From Nautilus pompilius (Eukaryota; Mollusca; Cephalopoda; Nautilida; Nautilidae), in NCBI GenBank assembly GCA_018389105.1, contig JACATO010001119.1, positions 62,001-126,000 of the forward strand: 64,000 nt of DNA, given 5' to 3'. Shown here one piece after another: positions 12,796 through 25,576 of the stretch. Under the pieces are notes generated by a model that saw only the letters and a list, made by a program, of their open reading frames with translations, ran no database searches and had not been told where the DNA came from. How positions within the stretch are numbered: the first letter of the stretch is position 1; every line of letters starts with the position of its first letter. The position numbers were made by a program, and so were the translations under genes.

Positions 12796-13244
12796 ATGTG
12801 AAAAAAAATGTGTATATCATGGATCATTTCTCTCAAAAGATGCATGGTTATAGTATGACAGAAAATGAGATGAGTTTTCTCTGCATTGCTCATCTCTTGG
12901 ATGCCACACAGTGTTTTGGGATTTTAAACATCCCCAGGTTAGAGAAGCCTTTATCACTGGCTGTGGTTGAACACACTGATAAAGGGAAAATTATGACCCT
13001 CATCTTGAATTCTAATTCAGTTTTTCCTGCCTGTTGCATTCTTTATCTTCACAGCCAAAGAGCTAATGAATTGTATGTAGTGGGGGGACCTTGTAAAAAC
13101 ATTAGGAAAGTGCAGATAGGCATCAATCAACAGACAGCTTCATACATTATCCTTAGGCAACTGATCCCACAGCTACCAGCCTCCAGTGACCCGATCAGCT
13201 TCAAACATCTTTCAGAAGTACCTTTCTTAGTTTTTAAAGAATAA
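12796..13244 (+). CDS. candidate terminal coding exon, unknown protein
   Basis: The frame is open for 149 codons, from just after a pyrimidine-rich tract ending in AG (12794-12795) to a TAA stop at 13242-13244. There is no AUG at the frame's beginning: the first in-frame ATG is several codons in and an in-frame TAA lies directly upstream. An internal exon entry is therefore more natural than a complete small gene. Translation gives mixed hydrophobic and polar sequence without low complexity, including LNIPRLEKPLSLAVVEH and ending PFLVFKE. It contains several cysteines but no obvious zinc-binding spacing, signal peptide or membrane segment. Two overlapping AATAAA signals sit at the stop codon. 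I do not recognise the family. It could also be a retrocopy fragment or a chance frame. No upstream exon was identified. Confidence 0.4.
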
Positions 13245-13249
13245 ATAAA
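13240..13249 (+). promoter_or_regulatory. possible polyadenylation signals
   Basis: Two overlapping AATAAA hexamers (13240-13245 and 13244-13249) overlap the stop codon of the candidate exon. If used, they would give a transcript with an extremely short 3' untranslated region. AATAAA is frequent in AT-rich DNA, so this supports the exon only weakly. Confidence 0.3.
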
Positions 13250-14387
13250 ACTGAAACAAATTAATACAGAAACACGGTGGCCAATAATTCGTGATGTTAT
13301 TCAATAGAATTATATTTTAAAAGTCCACAGATATATATTGTTTACTTGTATGGGGGGGGGGGTAAATAATTCTAGCTATTCGTATGCCTGTTTTAAAATT
13401 ACAGTACCAATGGCATCACACCACCTCAAACAAACAATGAGATGTCTATTGGAACAGAACGTCTGGCATAGAATTATACCACCAAAGCAAGAATTGACAT
13501 GATTTGGAAACAATACTGACAATGTTTTTATTACATCTCTCGCTGTGTTGCACGTTCTACCATTTTACCAGAACCAGGAAGAGCTGCAATATGTGTTCAT
13601 GCTTTTGTGCCATTGACAGTGATTTACCAGTAAGTCTGGTGAAATTTACTTTTACGAAATGAAGAAACTAAATCTATGGGTGTAGTCTGCTATTTGACTG
13701 AAGCAAATAAGTGATATTAGGAATGATGTATATCTGTATACTTATGAAATAAAATCAAATCTTATTTAACCTTTTCATGTCCTGACCCTTGTACAAGTTG
13801 GACCAATTCTTATTATTCTGATGGAATCCCACCTCTTGTCCTCCTTTTTGCTATTATAACAAGAATTTGGCTTAAAATGTGCAATGGTTATCAAAATAAT
13901 TAAATTTATTGGCTTTGGGAGGAAATAACGAGTTATGTACCCTTTGATATGTTTTAGAAGCAACGTTACCTAATTTAAAGCAGCTATATATATGCAGCTA
14001 AATCTGATTTTTTTTTTATAAAAAAAATCTGCCAAAATTTTAGACAATTACACAGTGGTATAAAAAAGCATGATTAGGTTACGATCATTGATGACAGCCG
14101 TCAGAATGTTCAGTTATCGTATCACTACTGCAGATGAAGTAAAATGCTCAATGGATATACATTACTAAAAAAATACTTGACCAATAAATGTATGACAGCA
14201 AGTGCAATATTTCTGATTAAATTGAAATTTTTTTGGCTCCAGTCTAATCATATGACGTAAACTCACGAACCATACAGCACAAAGCTTCGTGTCTGTCACC
14301 TGGTTTGCATAAAATTTTGTGTTGCAGTTAATATATTGTCTGTTTCTGTTGAAGTACTAATTAATGGTCCTTTAATGATGGATATGT

Positions 14388-14424
14388 ATGTGTGTGTGTG
14401 CGCGCGCATGCGTGTGTATGTGTG
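14388..14424. repeat. (TG)n / CGCGCG alternating tract
   Basis: An alternating purine-pyrimidine run (TGTGTGTGTGCGCGCGCATG then GTGTGTATGTGTG) of about 37 bases. It is a dinucleotide microsatellite with Z-DNA-forming potential. Confidence 0.85.
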
Positions 14425-14642
14425 TTAAAGTAATTTGACAGGATTCAGGTTTGTTCTCTAATTAGAAATGAGGTTTGGAAGTTAATATTTTTTATTGAAA
14501 GTGTATTTTCTTTTTCTTTAAATATCTAATTTGAAAAAAGGAAGAAGAAATAAAACAGCAACAGGAATTCAAGTCAAGTGAGAGAGTTTTAAAATGCGGG
14601 GTAGCTATTTATTAAGTTATCATTGACTCACTACTAGTTAAG

Positions 14643-14650
14643 GTTTAGAG
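14643..14650. repeat. left target-site duplication of the hAT element
   Basis: GTTTAGAG directly precedes the left terminus. It pairs with GATTAGAG after the right terminus, with one mismatch in eight. Confidence 0.75.
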
Positions 14651-17600
14651 CAGTGGTTCTCAACCTTTTTTGGGCCATGCCCCACCTAATCACCTCTAAA
14701 ATCCTGATGCCCCCCCATGTGGTGATATATAATTCTCATCATTTAAAAAGTTAACTCCGTTTCAGCTGAAGAAGCTTAAAACACCAATACCTTGGTTTAA
14801 ACAAGCTTCAAAAGAACATGGCATCCATGAAATAAACAAAAGACAGTTCAAGTTTTGAGCAAGAAATTACTGAAAAAATTGTAAGAAAAAAATATTAAGT
14901 GGTATTAGATTTTAATAATGATACATATGATAATAAGAGAGAATTCACAGGTAATAAAGAGAGAGAAAATTTCTATATTTATGAAAATATTTGTGGATTG
15001 TCTCATACAAAAACAGCAAATAAAAATTCAAAACACGTAATAGAAAACTGAAATGTACTATGAACACAAACTAATTTGAATGGAAGCTTATTTGATCATT
15101 TTAATTACTGTACAATAAAGTATAGGTTCCTATCAAATGCAAACTGCCATTTGAGCACACCTCAAGAAAAGCGGAATAAAGTTAGTGAGACCCTTGTGCT
15201 TCATGCCTGCTGCAAGAGATTTTATATTAGGCACTATTTAGTCATTAGTCAGCTTTAGTCTCAACTCTCCTCGTTTACTGATATCCAGTGAATTTCTTTT
15301 CTTCAGTAGCAAATCATTTACAACGCTTAAGCCACATTCAGCTAAATATGAAGATGGAAACGGTAACAACGGTTTCCTTGCAAAGCTAGTTGAATTTGGG
15401 TATTTAGTTTCTGTCTCATCACAGAGCCATGCCATCGCTCCTTTTATGTTGAATAAAGTTTTAACTGACTCATCATTTTTTATTTCCGAGAGTTCTTCTT
15501 GGTACTGCACTGAAACATCAGATAAATCCACAAGCACTGGCTGCATCACCCACGATGGGAAATTAATCTGTTTTAAATCAGAAAATCTTTCTTTAAAATC
15601 AGAGGCCAATATTTTCAGATGATCCACAATGACAAGCACAGCAGCCTCAGTCGGCTCTCATTTTTTTAGCCAATGAAATTGGTCAAAATTTTTGTCAGAA
15701 ATATTTTTTTGGCATAACTCGATAAATGAAATAAAGCCAAATATCTTCGCCTTTGCATCAACAAGTGTTTTATTTGTTCCTTGAAGTTGTTTATTCAACA
15801 CATTCAGTTTTTCGAAAATATCTGCTTAAATAACTCAAAAACGCTTTTCCATCAACGGTTAGCAGGTGCTTCATTTCAGGCTTGTCACTTAGAAAGCCAC
15901 TAAGTTCATCAAACAGTTCCATGAATCTTTTCAAACAATTCCCTTATGAAAGCCACTGTACCTCAGTGTGAAGTAAAAGTCTCACATAGTCTGAATTATC
16001 TTCACAAAATTTCTCGAAAAGATGCTCACATTTGACATTAGTTTTGATAGCATTGATAGATTTTATAACTGATTTCAGTACCTCATTAAGTACAGGAGAA
16101 ATATTTTTCGACACTAAGTTCTCTCTATGAATAACACAGTGCACAAGAAGCATCTCCGGATTCTCATCTTTCATCAATTTTAAGCAGCCATTTTTCTTGC
16201 CCATCATAACAGGAGCACCATCAGCTGCACAAGATGTTATGTTTTACATTGGTATATTATTGATATCTAAGTAGTATTTTAGTTTATTATATATATATCA
16301 GCGGCAGTAGTGGTGGTATCTAAAGATTTGCAGAATAACATTTCTTCAACAAATTCACCTTTATCAATATATCTTACATAAGTTAGCAATAAGGCCTCAC
16401 TGCCTCTCACAGTTGATTCATCCATTTGTACTGAGAATTTTCTTGATTTCAGCTTTTCAACAAGTTGTGTTTCAATATCTTCACTCATTTCATCTATTCT
16501 TCTCCTAACAGTGTCGTTACTGAGTGGCATGGCTTTAACATCTTTTTCCAGAACTGTTTTAAGAAATGCAGATATTGATGGTTTAATTAAATCCTCCCCT
16601 ATATTATGATTTTTTCCAGATTTATCAATGAGTAAAGAAATTTCATAACTTGCCTCAAGAGTACGACTGATAGTAACAGTTTGTGCAGTGAACAGAGACT
16701 TTATTGTTGATCTTTTTTAAAACTTATTCTTTAAAGATTTGAAGTAATTCAAATCTGAATTTACATACGCACTATGTTTCGCCTTCAAATGCGCCTCAAG
16801 ACGACCTCGTTTCATTGATTCGTTGGTCAAGCATTGTTAGCATAAGAGACAGAAAGGTGACCTTTCATCATGAGCAGCAGGTATGAAACCAAATTTCAAA
16901 AATTCCTCTGAATACTGACGAACTTTCTTTTTGCTTGCACTACTAATTTTATGCATAGGGGCTGTGACTGAAATAAATGAGTAATCTTAAGTGAAATGCA
17001 CTTTCAGAATTTAAGACGTTTAAGTTAACACAAAAATGAAATAAAATAATTAGAACGTTCAAGTAAACATATAAATGAAATGAAGTTAACACATAATTAA
17101 TAAAACAATGCCGATTCGTTTTATACAGCATATAAGGACAGACAGTGCGGTACACCAGATTTTTACGAATGTGTGAGAAATTTGTATCACACACGAATGT
17201 ATTGACGATAATCGTCTGACAAAAATATGCACACACACATACACAATGAACTTGGCAAGACTGTTGTATTATATTAGCATTTGGACTATTATTTTCATCT
17301 CTGACACTTTATGTATCTTCTCGTATCATCATAATACTAAACAATCAAATATATTCACGAGTAACCAAAGAAATATGTATCAATTACCTTGCGTGAAAAC
17401 ACCAAAACAACTTCTTTTTTACGAGCTCTGAATTTTCAGAAAATGGAAATGCTCTCCTTTGAGAGAAACGGAGGAAACAGTTATTATAATGGTAACTTAG
17501 CAAAAGTCCTTTGAATCGCATTTCTAAATCAAATTCAATAAATAAGGTTCTTCCATGACCTCGTGCACTTTGTGTGATGTGCATGAAGACCGATGGCACA

Positions 17601-17820
17601 GTGATTATGTAATAACTATACAATAAAGACCTTTTTCACTAAAAAAAAAAAAAAAATATTTACTCAAAATAGCATCTGAAACATAAACGTTACCTGATGG
17701 AAAATCCAAAAAATAAAAATCGAAAATTTGGACCCAGACCTCTTCATTCGTACTCAATTGCCCCCCTTGAAAATCAAATTGCCCACCTGTGGGGCGTACA
17801 TCCCACGTTGAGAACCACTG
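14651..17820 (-). mobile_element. hAT DNA transposon, near-complete, inactive
   Basis: The element starts with CAGTGGTTCTCAACC at 14651 and ends with GTTGAGAACCACTG at 17820, the inverse of the start. These are classic hAT/Charlie-type termini. The flanking octamers GTTTAGAG (14643-14650) and GATTAGAG (17821-17828) match at 7 of 8 positions, as expected for the 8-bp hAT target duplication. Total length is about 3.17 kb. The transposase is on the minus strand and carries nonsense and frameshift changes, so the copy is not autonomous now. Sequence near both ends is rich in CCCC/GGGG runs, as in related hAT elements. The intact termini mean it could have been mobilised in trans until recently. 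Confidence 0.93.
15238..16956 (-). pseudogene. broken hAT transposase (BED finger type)
   Basis: Minus-strand relic of a transposase of the hAT superfamily, related to the group from which vertebrate ZBED5/FAM200-type genes were domesticated. Reading from a Met at 16956, there is a BED-type finger with CLLC (16840-16851) and the histidine part HLKAKH (16774-16791). A TAA stop at 16837-16839 sits just after the CxxC. The open segment 16530-16279 holds QMDEST, the likely first catalytic aspartate region. Segment 16207-15944 holds HCVIHRENL and EVQWLS, typical of the catalytic core. Segment 15639-15238 holds the C-terminal hAT dimerisation region with SSYLAECGLS and LLLKKRN. Stops or frameshifts separate the segments, for example near 15655-15940 and 16210-16278. 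It is a pseudogene by several independent lesions. Confidence 0.88.
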
Positions 17821-17828
17821 GATTAGAG
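17821..17828. repeat. right target-site duplication of the hAT element
   Basis: GATTAGAG directly follows the right terminus and matches GTTTAGAG at the left border in 7 of 8 positions. Confidence 0.75.
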
Positions 17829-20800
17829 AGTATAATTTTTCTTCCAATGTGGTTCATGGTTTTGCAGCCTGTACCGTAAGCAACGAAGCAACTTTTGGAA
17901 ATGCGTTGGATTTTCTGACAGCCTTCAACCCTGTGGATGAATACTTAGTATAATGACATTTTTTTTTTAATACTATCTGTTTGTATGCAAATATCTCTGT
18001 GGACCAGATACTGCACGCATCAGATTTGATATTTTATATTGCGATTTGTTTTCGTGATGTATAGTATATTTCCAGTTAGCTAAAATTTTTTTTTTGTAAA
18101 AACGCTGAGAGAAATACGCATAGAATTAGTGCTTTTTTTTTCTTTAAATATTGCAGTGGATTTTTTTCATTATATCAGCTAGGTGAGAAGATGCGGGGGA
18201 TACTTATTCTGTTAGGGTTAATGCCTGGAATTGTGAACTATGGAAATTCTATTGCATTCATCGTTTTCAGAGTCTAAACAAAGTGCTTCCTTATCCACCT
18301 TAGGATATGATTCCAATTATGTAAATAATAATGAAAATATAATAAATATAAAAAAGCTGCTTCTATTTCCAGCTTCCTCTATCAGTCATTAATGGTTCTG
18401 AAGCAATTCAGTGTGTTTGTTGATGACTATTGCCAAGAAGGGGGGGAAACGACATAATCACAGAAAAAGGAGAATTGAATTTTACATAAATTTAAAAAAA
18501 AAAATTTTTTTTAATAGAAAGACGTGATAATAAAACAGATTTAAAACATAATTCATCAGAAGAAATTAACTCTAAAAATCAATATAGTAGTGATATCGAA
18601 GATTTTGATTTGCTATGGAAAATTTACTTTCAATTTGCTTCAGGGTAGATTTCAGTAAATTCCAAGTTGGCTGCTGCTTATGAGAATTTAGTTTAATTGA
18701 AAAGGCCTCCAGGAGTTTGAGGAAGAGAAGAGATGGATCTGTAAATTCATCAGCGAAGATATTGAGAAAAACCATTGTTTTATAGCCATGTCATAAAAAT
18801 CAAAACTGGCTAAAAATTGACCAGTTATTATTTCTGAGAAGCCAGTGGTTGAGTAGTGCGAACACATTCACCCAGTCAGTGGCATAAGGATATTGTACAA
18901 AATCTAATGAGCTGCCATTATGCTGCCATCATAAATGAAGATGTGGAACTTACCAATCGTTAAACCATTTGTACTTAATAACGAGTTTACCATTAAAGAC
19001 ATCAAAGTGAGGAGGATGGGCTGATTATAGGTATTGCAAAACCTACAAAATCATTAGCATCAATCATTTGTTGTCTTTGGCTACTAATTATAATTTTTTT
19101 TTTGCAAATGGAGTTTTTCCTTATCTTGACAACATTGGAACAGTCGGCGTATGGTTTGTTAACTAATTTCGAGAAGCATGCTATCTATATATTGGACGTG
19201 TTGATGCAGTTGGCCAGCTTATTGTCACTGTCCATCTTGGAGACATTAATTTGTTTTCAAAATAAAAATGTCTTGCCATAGACAAATCGTTGAATGGTTT
19301 GTGATATCTTTTAAATAATAAATCTAGTTGTTGGTCACCAGTTTATTTAGCCAGTGCTATGGAAATGAAAAACTCGCTGACATCTTGCTCTCAGACAAGG
19401 TTACTAAATTGGATTTTCATTGGCAGTTAGATTTTGTGGTATCTGACATTAAAGGCTCAGGACTCTCTTGTTGTTTCAAGATTTCATTATATATTTTTTC
19501 TTAGTTTTAAGCATTCTTTAGCCAAGCTCATCGTTGTCTACTATAAGCCAACAAAAGCACGAGGCCTGAATATAACCAGAAGAGCCATAAAACAGTCGGT
19601 AAGTTTGATTAACACTCCATCTGATTAGATGACCCAAGTATTGCCTTTACCTCACTTTAAGTGTTATTCTTAAAATAATTTCCTTAATAATAAAAAAAAG
19701 TGGCTACCAGCTGTTACATAAATCTGCATTCTTGCTATTAGCTTGATTAGTTGCTAAGCAACAAAAATTAATTGACTTTTGTTTGTATTTTTCCATTTTC
19801 ATTCTCAACCCTGGTCATTGTTGATACTTAATCATTTGTGTGTGTGTATTTTTTCATGTTGAGTAAAGTTCTTTTATTTACCATTTAATTTTAAATAAAT
19901 ATTTCCCTTGCAGAACAGTTTCAGGAAAGAAAAATATTTAACTTTAGCACTTGAATAAGACACTAAATGAAAAATTCTGAGTCGTTTTTTTATTTTTTAC
20001 TTTAATTCATTCATTTTTTTCTCTCTTTGTTTTTGAATTACTGTTTTAAATGCATAATAGAGTTATATTCCAAATCCTGAATGTTATTTCTTTACAAAAT
20101 CTCCATTAATTTACAAGAATAAATTTGGCTTGGCCTGTACGTGATTCTGTCAGAAACATGGAAAAAAATTAAGCGAGATTGGGTGGGGTGTGGTGAATTT
20201 GCTATTATTGTCTCGGATTCTAAAATTTCAGATAAAAATCTCTGAGCCTTGTTTGGCTGCAGAATAGCTTATTGAAACAGCTGGCTGGCAGGTCAGTCTC
20301 CGTTGATAGTCATAGCAGCATCAGGTAGTAGTTCCAGGTAGGTGTCTATAGAAACTGGAAAATCCTTTGGTTAGATATTAAAGATAAATATTAAATAATG
20401 GAGGCATAAAAATTATTTCCAAAAAGATTTAATGATTTAAAATATGATGTATCCATTAATTTATATTTGTTTTCTATCGGCCATCGTTATTTATGTGTGT
20501 CTTTCACATGTGTAGCCACTGCTCTCCTCAGGCTACGGTAATTTTTGTATTCCCAGTAACCAAAAAGTAAATGCCATGTATCATCTTTTGCTTCTTATTT
20601 GGCTTAGACTATTATTCAGCTAAAATGCACGATTTAAGAAGACATTGATTATGAGGACATGATGCAATTATTTAAGGAATGCAGTACTTATTGTGAGAAA
20701 TTACTTCTATGCCATTCCTTTTATCATTCATTTTTCTAGGATTTTAAAATCCAGTGCAGCATCTTTAAAGGTTGGCTGATTGTTTTCCAAACTGATGTGT

Positions 20801-23800
20801 GGCATCTAAAATCCGTATTTCTTTTTATTTCAGTATTTAAAAACTCACTTCAACAGTGGGTGTAGAAAACTAATATTTGCATGTTTCTTTTAAAGCTGTT
20901 ATGACAGGGTTATCTTATCTGCCGGAAGCTTTTTGCATCCATGTTGTCTAAAGGAAGATAACTCTTGGTCTAAAGACATGAAGTATCTACTTACAAGTTA
21001 GAGAAGGAATAATGGTAAACAATTAGAAAGTTATTTAACAGCTGTTTTTTTACCTGATTGGCGTGAATTAGCCTTAAGAGAGATGCTTAAAGATCATCTA
21101 ATTGTGGTATGTGGGAACAGAAGACAAAATTGGTAAGTTATGTAAGCGACTGACTGTACCTAAGTGAAGGAACTATACTCAGGTCAGGCGAATGTAAATG
21201 ACCTCTTCATCCTATTATTTAGTGGCTGACTTAATCCATTAAACGTGATGGCAATTATTTTGTTTGCTGATAGATTTTATATAAATTTCCACTTTTAACT
21301 TTAGATTTCTCTTGTTAAGGGTTAACCAAGAAACCTTGGAAAAAAAAGTTGTTTGTCTCTTTAATTCTGTTGTATCTGGTTTCTGGTCTGACTCAAAATG
21401 GCTACCAGATATTATGGTAATACTTTATAAATATTACATAAATTTAATTGTTTCTCCTCTCTCTGTATATGTATTTTTTCCATCTCTCTAAAGCTAGAAT
21501 AAATAAGGGTCATGCTTCTCTGACCTAGCAATATGTCAATTATTCAAGTAAGTGGAAGAGAGGAGCATTTCATTGTACCATTCTGCTTGACAGAATTGAT
21601 CAACAATGTACATGATTAATGCTGATTAGTGCTAGATGTAGTAGTATCACATTTTATAAATTACTCCAAGTTTGGCCTTAGTGTGGCCAGCTTCATGCTG
21701 AGACATTTATTTGATATGTGAGTGATGTTCCTTGGAGTCCAGGGGTTTGTAATTATTGCCTGTAAGGTTCAGTGTCAGAGTAGAGAGGCAGTGAGAGAGA
21801 GAGAGACCATGCATATTGTACATGCTAGCTTTTCTGCTTTATCCATTTTAGTGCCATTGATGTTTTGCTTAGTATACAGTGAGGTTTGTCCACCCACAGT
21901 AATCCCTGAACTCTCTTATCAGTGGATTACAGTCGAGTCAATGAGCTGAAACTACACATAAACTATCTGGCTGTGACTGAATGAGAAAGGCATTTTATTA
22001 ATATTGTGGCCAAGTAAACTATTGATCAGGAAAGGGAGGGAGAATATCTTTGGTTTGGAAATAAAACTGTCTGGAAATCATACATTCTTAACTCTTTCAA
22101 CACCAGGTTATGACATCTGCAGAATATGCATTACTCAAAATTCAGGAAAGAGAATGTTATTTTACCTGCAATTATATTCCAAATTGAGGAAATAAAATTT
22201 CACACACACAAATGAATGTTTCGGAAGGAAGTGTTACCTCATTTATACAAGATTGTATTGCTTTGCAGAGAGGTAATGTGCCTTGTATTTTTTCTTCATG
22301 GAATTATTGCTAGAAACAACTTGTTTTTGGGTGAAAACGTTTGCTGGGAAGAATGGGTTGGTTGCACGCAGTTGTTTCCCATGCAAGGACATGCAAGTTT
22401 TAGCAGGGGAGATAATTACAGTTGTCAAGTATGATCTTTCTTCAGAATTGGGCTTGATTGGGATGGATTACAAATGATTTTTGTTAAATCATATTATTCA
22501 CGAATTAAAATGCAACAGTGCAATTTTTTTTTTTTTTAAAAAATTTCTGCCTTAACTCAACTGATTTTACACTTAATTATTTTCACAGACGATAGAATCT
22601 AAATCTTGGAAAAAGTTTCGCATTTACAATGATTTTTGTCCAGAGATGTTTCAGCATGTTCATCAAATCCTTCAAAGTCTTCAGATTTCTGCTGGAAGAG
22701 GTAGATGGGAGAAACTGCACTACAGACAGAAAAAAAAAAATCTGTTGTTTACTTATCATTTATGCCATTAATAAATAATCAGCTGAATATTAAAAGTTGA
22801 CATGTGCTAGATTTGCATGAGGCTGAGTCAGTAGAGCTGGATTTCCGGGCTCACTTTGGAAACTGAAAGATCCCCCCCACCTCTTTATTTTTTCTTATTT
22901 TTAGTAGAACTTTCATAAGTTGTAAAACACTTTTTATCTGTGTTGTGTGTCTGTATTTCTTCATAAATGAACCCGTGTTTCAGATGTCATGTTTCTGCTA
23001 AATATAACTGTAGATGCATAAGGCTGATTTGGGGAGGAGGTGGTGAATAGAAGGTTTGAAAGACTGATGTCATACTATTATCAATCATGTGCAGCTTTGC
23101 AGTTGATCCTGATACTCATGTCATCTCCTCTATGCATCAGAAATGTGTAATGTTAATCGAAAAAATTATAGATGTAGCTAGCTGGAAGAATTAAAAACAA
23201 AATGTGGAGGAAAATTCAATTTTTTTTAAAATTAGACTGCCATTAACACATGTGTGATGTAATATTCATCTGTGGATGGACCACATTCCATTCTGGTTCT
23301 GACCCAACCCAACCTGATCTTACCTTCAGCTGGATTTGTTTCTTCTTTTCTCTCTCGCTCTCTTAAACAAAGGGTGGATCACCCTGAACATTTGAATCTC
23401 AAACTGTTAATTACGATGGCTAAATTAAAAACTGAGTAAACCAGCAGCCTGCTAAATAAATTTTTTTAAAAAAAGTGTTTATTGGGATAACTTCCATTCA
23501 GGTTGTCTACTCTTAGAGTTTCCAAGTCTTTCTCAGTGGGTATTCACAAATTAAAGTTCGTACCCTGTGTAATTGTTTGAGGTAGCTGTTACCTCAGGCA
23601 CTGGATATTAGAAACATATTCACTTTTTAACTACAGCAGAATCAATCCAGCAGTTAAGTATATTTTTTTTTAAAAGGGGGCAAATTGCATCATTAATCTG
23701 TCTGATTAGAATGATTTCTTGGAATAGCTGAGAACGGAAAGAATTCAAGACTTAGCCAACTACTGGAAGATATTTTTAGAAAAGGGAAAATCCTACTGCT

Positions 23801-24183
23801 AAACTAATGTTATGGCTGATCTGATGATGACAGTTGGGGTGGGGGAAATCACTTGAAACGTAGATTTGTGTTTGCTGCTGAAAGTAGCAGAAACACTAAG
23901 AAGAGTGAATGTAGCATCCACGAATTCCTGATGTCTGAGACTTTGATGCAGAGTGTTAACCATGAGTCTACACATTGCGAACACATGACCAGTAGAATGT
24001 TTCCTTTATATCTTGGGTGACTGACATTGGTCACGGCCCATTGACTTTCATTATTGAAAATACGGAAATCAGTCTTTTATTTCTAAATTATGTTGAATCC
24101 AATTTTTTACTTGACTATTTTTAATCTCCTGTTTGTGGCTCAAGCTGCAGGTGAGCATTGATTACGGAAAAAAAAACCTGTAA

Positions 24184-24185
<2 letters not shown>

Positions 24186-24219
<34 letters not shown>
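24186..24219. repeat. (ATT)n microsatellite
   Basis: About eleven uninterrupted ATT trinucleotide units. Confidence 0.95.
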
Positions 24220-25558
24220 GCAGAATAAATCACATTCTACTTCACTTCATATACATTCCATCAGTTTTTTAAATGAAAGATTTTCTTATAAAGGAGAATT
24301 TTTTCTTTCTTTTGTATAGAATTGTTTTCAGATGTCACCTGTCAAGATTTAGACAGTAAAAGTGAGGCTGGCTGGCTGGCAAATATAATTTTGTAAAAAA
24401 CAAATCTCTTGTTTTCTGAATTTACGAGAGTAGAAAGGACAAAACAATGGTAAGGTGATAACAATTAGAATTCATTACGATTATTGTTAGAAATGAAAAC
24501 GAGAGACATTATTTAGAATTTTTTTTTTTTTTGTAATTCATGGTTCTTTGGGAAAAATGTGAAGTGAATTAGTTTAATCATTGAGAACTAAGAGGCTGTG
24601 GAAACCACACAGTCAACACGGAGGTGTCTCTTAGGAAAAACCAGAGCAGACTAGCTGGGTAGCTTATTAAATGTGAGCTGCAGGCATTCATGAACGTATT
24701 TGTAATGTCTTTGGCGTAGTTAAATCATTTCACTTTGACTGATAGCCATTAAAAACAAAAGAATGGAGGAAAATAGTAGATGGTCTTTGTTAAGTTTCTT
24801 CTTTTGTGGGGGAGGGGTTAGCAACCAGAAACTGGTCACAACTCGTGTTTGAATTCACCGAGTGAAGCCATATGACCTTTACATGTATCCGTTCAGGTTT
24901 GTGCTTGGCCCATAGCAGGTGTGGCAGTGCTCTGGAATTGCTTTGGTTTGGCTGCGTGGACTGGGAGGATACCAAAATTTATTAGCAGATTAAAATGAGC
25001 ATTTTCAGCAAGAAAACGTCTGACCAAAATTCATAATCTTTACAGAAGTTGGAATTATGAAGAGATGGTAATAATCTACATATCAGTGGAAAAAATGCTA
25101 AATCCTTAATTAAGTGGGGCAGATTATCTTTCTGAAGAGAAAGCCTAGTTTGGAATCTGGCATTTTACTTTATAGCTCAGTGGAGCGTGGCTGGAGACAA
25201 AATGGGAGGAGGGTGGGACTCAAAACCTGGATCCCAGTGTGTTGTGTGCTTGTTAATGTGTGTCATTTGGAAATCACCCAGAATTGCTGTCCGTTCTCCC
25301 CCCCCCCCACCCCCGACTTTCCCATTCTGCTGGCTTTCAAACTTTGCACAATGTCTGCAATTAAAAGATAGCACAAATTACTCATTTAATTAGTCCAATT
25401 TTATTATTACAGTATTCAGTAAATTAAGAAAGAAATTTCAGAGTTATTGCTGAGCCTAATGAGCTGTGAATTATAACTCTGCTGGCCAATAGAACACAAT
25501 TGGAGAACGTAGCTCATTGAATCTTAACAGGAGGAAAATCGGTGGCCAGCCCTGGTTG

Positions 25559-25576
25559 TATTGCCCGCGGGCAATA
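25559..25576. repeat. 18-bp perfect palindrome
   Basis: TATTGCCCGCGGGCAATA reads the same on both strands with no spacer. The GC-rich core stands out in AT-rich DNA. CCCGCGGGC motifs are also common near hAT termini, so it may mark a short transposon relic. Confidence 0.75.

Larger units (their letters stand above)
13260..14650. other. AT-rich DNA, no gene seen
   Basis: No supported gene. It holds a G-run at about 13351-13361 and a (TG)n/(CG) alternating purine-pyrimidine tract at about 14388-14424. Confidence 0.55.
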
